This document shows, piece after piece, positions 62,661-64,000 of a stretch of 64,000 nucleotides of DNA (the first letter of the stretch is position 1; every line of letters begins with the position of its first letter). Source of the DNA: Lysinibacillus cavernae (GTDB lineage: Bacteria; Bacillota; Bacilli; Bacillales_A; Planococcaceae); assembly GCF_009724685.1 (NCBI RefSeq), contig NZ_WMEF01000001.1, forward strand, positions 496,001 through 560,000, read 5' to 3'. A model generated the notes under the pieces. The model saw only the letters and a program-made list of their open reading frames with translations. It was not told the DNA's origin and did not search any database. The translations under genes were made by a program, and so were the position numbers.

Positions 62661-63014
62661 ATGCATTATCAATTAGAAATGGTCACAAGAGAGACAGTCG
62701 TTATACGTTTGTTTGGGGAGCTCGATCATCATGCAGTAGAACAAATTCGAGCGAAAATTTCTGCAGCAATTTTTCAAGGCACTGTGACGACCATCATATG
62801 GAACTTACAAGGGCTATCTTTTATGGATAGTTCAGGAGTTGGCTTAGTGCTTGGTCGTATGCGTGAGTTAGAAGCAGTTGCTGGGCGAACTATTTTATTG
62901 AATCCATCGCCAACAATGCGAAAAGTATTTCAATTTTCAGGATTAGGGCCATGGATGATGGATGCAACAGAGGAACAAGCGATTGATCGCGTAAGGGGGA
63001 TTGTAAATGGATAA
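62661..63014 (+). CDS. spoIIAA: Anti-sigma-F factor antagonist SpoIIAA
   Basis: A 117-residue STAS protein, identical in length to the Bacillus subtilis one. The phosphorylation site is Ser58 in LSFMDSSGVGLVLGRM. Unphosphorylated SpoIIAA displaces SigF from SpoIIAB in the forespore. ATG at 62661 lies eight bases after GGAGGAGG; 62655 is too close. It overlaps spoIIAB by eight bases. Confidence 0.96.
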   Translation: MHYQLEMVTRETVVIRLFGELDHHAVEQIRAKISAAIFQGTVTTIIWNLQGLSFMDSSGVGLVLGRMRELEAVAGRTILLNPSPTMRKVFQFSGLGPWMMDATEEQAIDRVRGIVNG

Positions 63015-63447
63015 CGAAATGACATTAACTTTTTTAGCACTTAGTGAAAATGAAGCCTTAGCGCGTGTGGCTGTCACAGGCTTTATTGCACAATTAGATC
63101 CAACTATTGATGAGCTATCAGAATTTAAAACAGTTGTCTCAGAAGCGGTTTCCAATGCCATTATTCATGGCTATGAAGAAAATGGTAAGGGTGTTGTTAC
63201 AGTTCATGCGAAACGTGAGGATGATATTGTAACGGTATCTGTCATGGATAAAGGTGTAGGGATTGAGGACGTTAGCCGAGCAATGGAGCCGTTATTTACA
63301 ACAAAAAGTGCTATGGAGCGTTCGGGTATGGGCTTCACGATTATGGATAGTTTTTCTGATCAGCTGACAGTTATGTCTAAATGGCAAGAAGGAACAACTG
63401 TAACGTTTACGAAGAAATTTTACACAGTTCGCACAGCGGTAATGTGA
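63007..63447 (+). CDS. spoIIAB: Anti-sigma-F factor and SpoIIAA kinase SpoIIAB
   Basis: A 146-residue GHKL ATPase: N-box EAVSNAIIHGYEEN, G1 DKGVGIED and G2 MERSGMGFTIM. It binds and silences SigF and phosphorylates SpoIIAA on serine. It starts inside spoIIAA after AAGGGGG, and is followed by sigF after ten bases. Confidence 0.96.
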   Translation: MDNEMTLTFLALSENEALARVAVTGFIAQLDPTIDELSEFKTVVSEAVSNAIIHGYEENGKGVVTVHAKREDDIVTVSVMDKGVGIEDVSRAMEPLFTTKSAMERSGMGFTIMDSFSDQLTVMSKWQEGTTVTFTKKFYTVRTAVM

Positions 63448-63457
63448 GGTTGAGACC

Positions 63458-64000
63458 GTGAAGCCGTTAGAACAGTCGTCCGATAAGCTATTGTCTCAGG
63501 AGGAAATGCGTGATTTAATAGCACGCGCACAGCAGGGCGATCACGAGGCTCGTAAACGAATGGTAGAAGGCAATACGAGGCTTGTGTGGTCCATTGTTCA
63601 ACGTTTTACAACGAGAGGTGTTGAGCTCGAGGATTTATTCCAGATTGGCTGCATAGGGCTCATGAAATCTGTGGATAAATTCGATTTAACATATGATGTA
63701 AAATTTTCAACCTATGCTGTACCAATGATCATTGGTGAAATTCAACGCTTTTTAAGAGATGATGGCATGGTGAAGGTGAGTCGTTCTATTCGTGAGCTGA
63801 ATTTTAAAATCCGTCATGCTACTGATGAATTTATTAAAAAGAACGAACATCCACCAACCATTCAAGAACTTGCTCAGGTGCTAGGTGTGACAACGGAGGA
63901 AATTGTCACAGCATCAGATGCATTGAGAGATCCAGCATCTCTACATGAGCAATTGTATGAAAGTGAAGGGGATTCCATTACATTAATGGATCAAATGAAG
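63458..64000 (+). CDS. sigF: RNA polymerase sigma-F factor (partial, runs off the window)
   Basis: The frame from GTG 63458 (after GAGGT) is open to the window end, giving 181 codons of about 250. Region 2 is clear: LIARAQQGDHEARKRMVEGN, RLVWSIVQRF and ELEDLFQIGCIGLMKSVDKF, then KFSTYAVPMIIGEIQRFLRD. Region 3 follows (PPTIQELAQVLGVTTEEI). Gene order spoIIAA-spoIIAB-sigF confirms the early forespore sigma factor. Confidence 0.95.
   Translation, partial: MKPLEQSSDKLLSQEEMRDLIARAQQGDHEARKRMVEGNTRLVWSIVQRFTTRGVELEDLFQIGCIGLMKSVDKFDLTYDVKFSTYAVPMIIGEIQRFLRDDGMVKVSRSIRELNFKIRHATDEFIKKNEHPPTIQELAQVLGVTTEEIVTASDALRDPASLHEQLYESEGDSITLMDQMK

Overview
The window is a 64 kb piece of chromosome from a low-GC, endospore-forming Gram-positive bacterium of the family Bacillaceae. 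The gene families and order fit Lysinibacillus or a close relative. This is inferred from synteny and protein character, since no rRNA gene is present. Supporting evidence is the block lexA / yneA-yneB-ynzC-tkt / sirA-yneF, the block yqkD-yqkE-yqkF-nudF-fur-xerD-deoB-pdp-spoIIAA-spoIIAB-sigF, the pair ynbB-glnR-glnA, a CotD-type coat gene with a SigK-like promoter, strong AGGAGG-type ribosome sites and frequent TTG/GTG starts. I found no tRNA, rRNA or CRISPR array.

Layout. 0-3.7 kb: a rhodanese, an unknown gene, a cobalamin riboswitch with cobT, and a gutted IS1182-type element next to a TRIC-type channel gene. 4-7.6 kb: ynbB, glnRA under a GlnR box, cotD. 7.9-12.9 kb: a Fur-box siderophore uptake operon (binding protein, two permeases, ATPase, FhuF-like reductase). 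12.9-15 kb: a TetR regulator divergent from a DsbA/SpxH-like protein and a YdhR-like monooxygenase. 15-19.5 kb: a YjiH-type membrane protein preceded by a cluster of palindromes, then a YtrA-like GntR / ABC / CPBP operon. 19.6-23.6 kb: a patchwork with a broken tyrosine recombinase, a luciferase-like oxidoreductase of higher GC, a MocR regulator and eroded spacer DNA. 24-27.7 kb: an acyltransferase, an orphan phage-type holin, a DUF2339 protein.

27.7-39.4 kb is the most distinctive region: a complete type IV pilus locus. Three minor pilins (PilV/PilW/PilX-like) are divergent from a G5/VanW protein, pilB, pilT, pilC, pilA, pilM, pilN, pilO and pilD. The PilX-like protein carries a long repetitive, probably beta-helical domain. 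PilB has an N-terminal MshEN-type region that may sense c-di-GMP. Two hairpins without T-tracts sit inside the operon.

40-46 kb: lexA and the divergent SOS operon yneAB with four candidate LexA boxes, then ynzC and tkt, interrupted by a deformylase and an acetyltransferase on the other strand. 46-50 kb: a HAD phosphatase remnant and a full lia envelope-stress operon (liaI-like, liaH, liaF, liaS, liaR). 50-54.5 kb: sirA with a Spo0A box, yneF, luxS, an alpha/beta hydrolase, a thiolase, yqkE. 54.6-64 kb: an acetyltransferase, a degenerate interspersed repeat, vanZ-like, aldo/keto reductase, nudF, a membrane protein, fur, xerD, deoB, pdp and the spoIIA operon with a SigH-like promoter; sigF runs off the window end.

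Most of the window is ordinary Bacillaceae core genome. The best leads are the pilus locus, the hairpin-capped IS remnant, the palindrome cluster before the YjiH gene, and the eroded 19.6-23.6 kb patch. No single block is clearly an undescribed defence or biosynthetic system.
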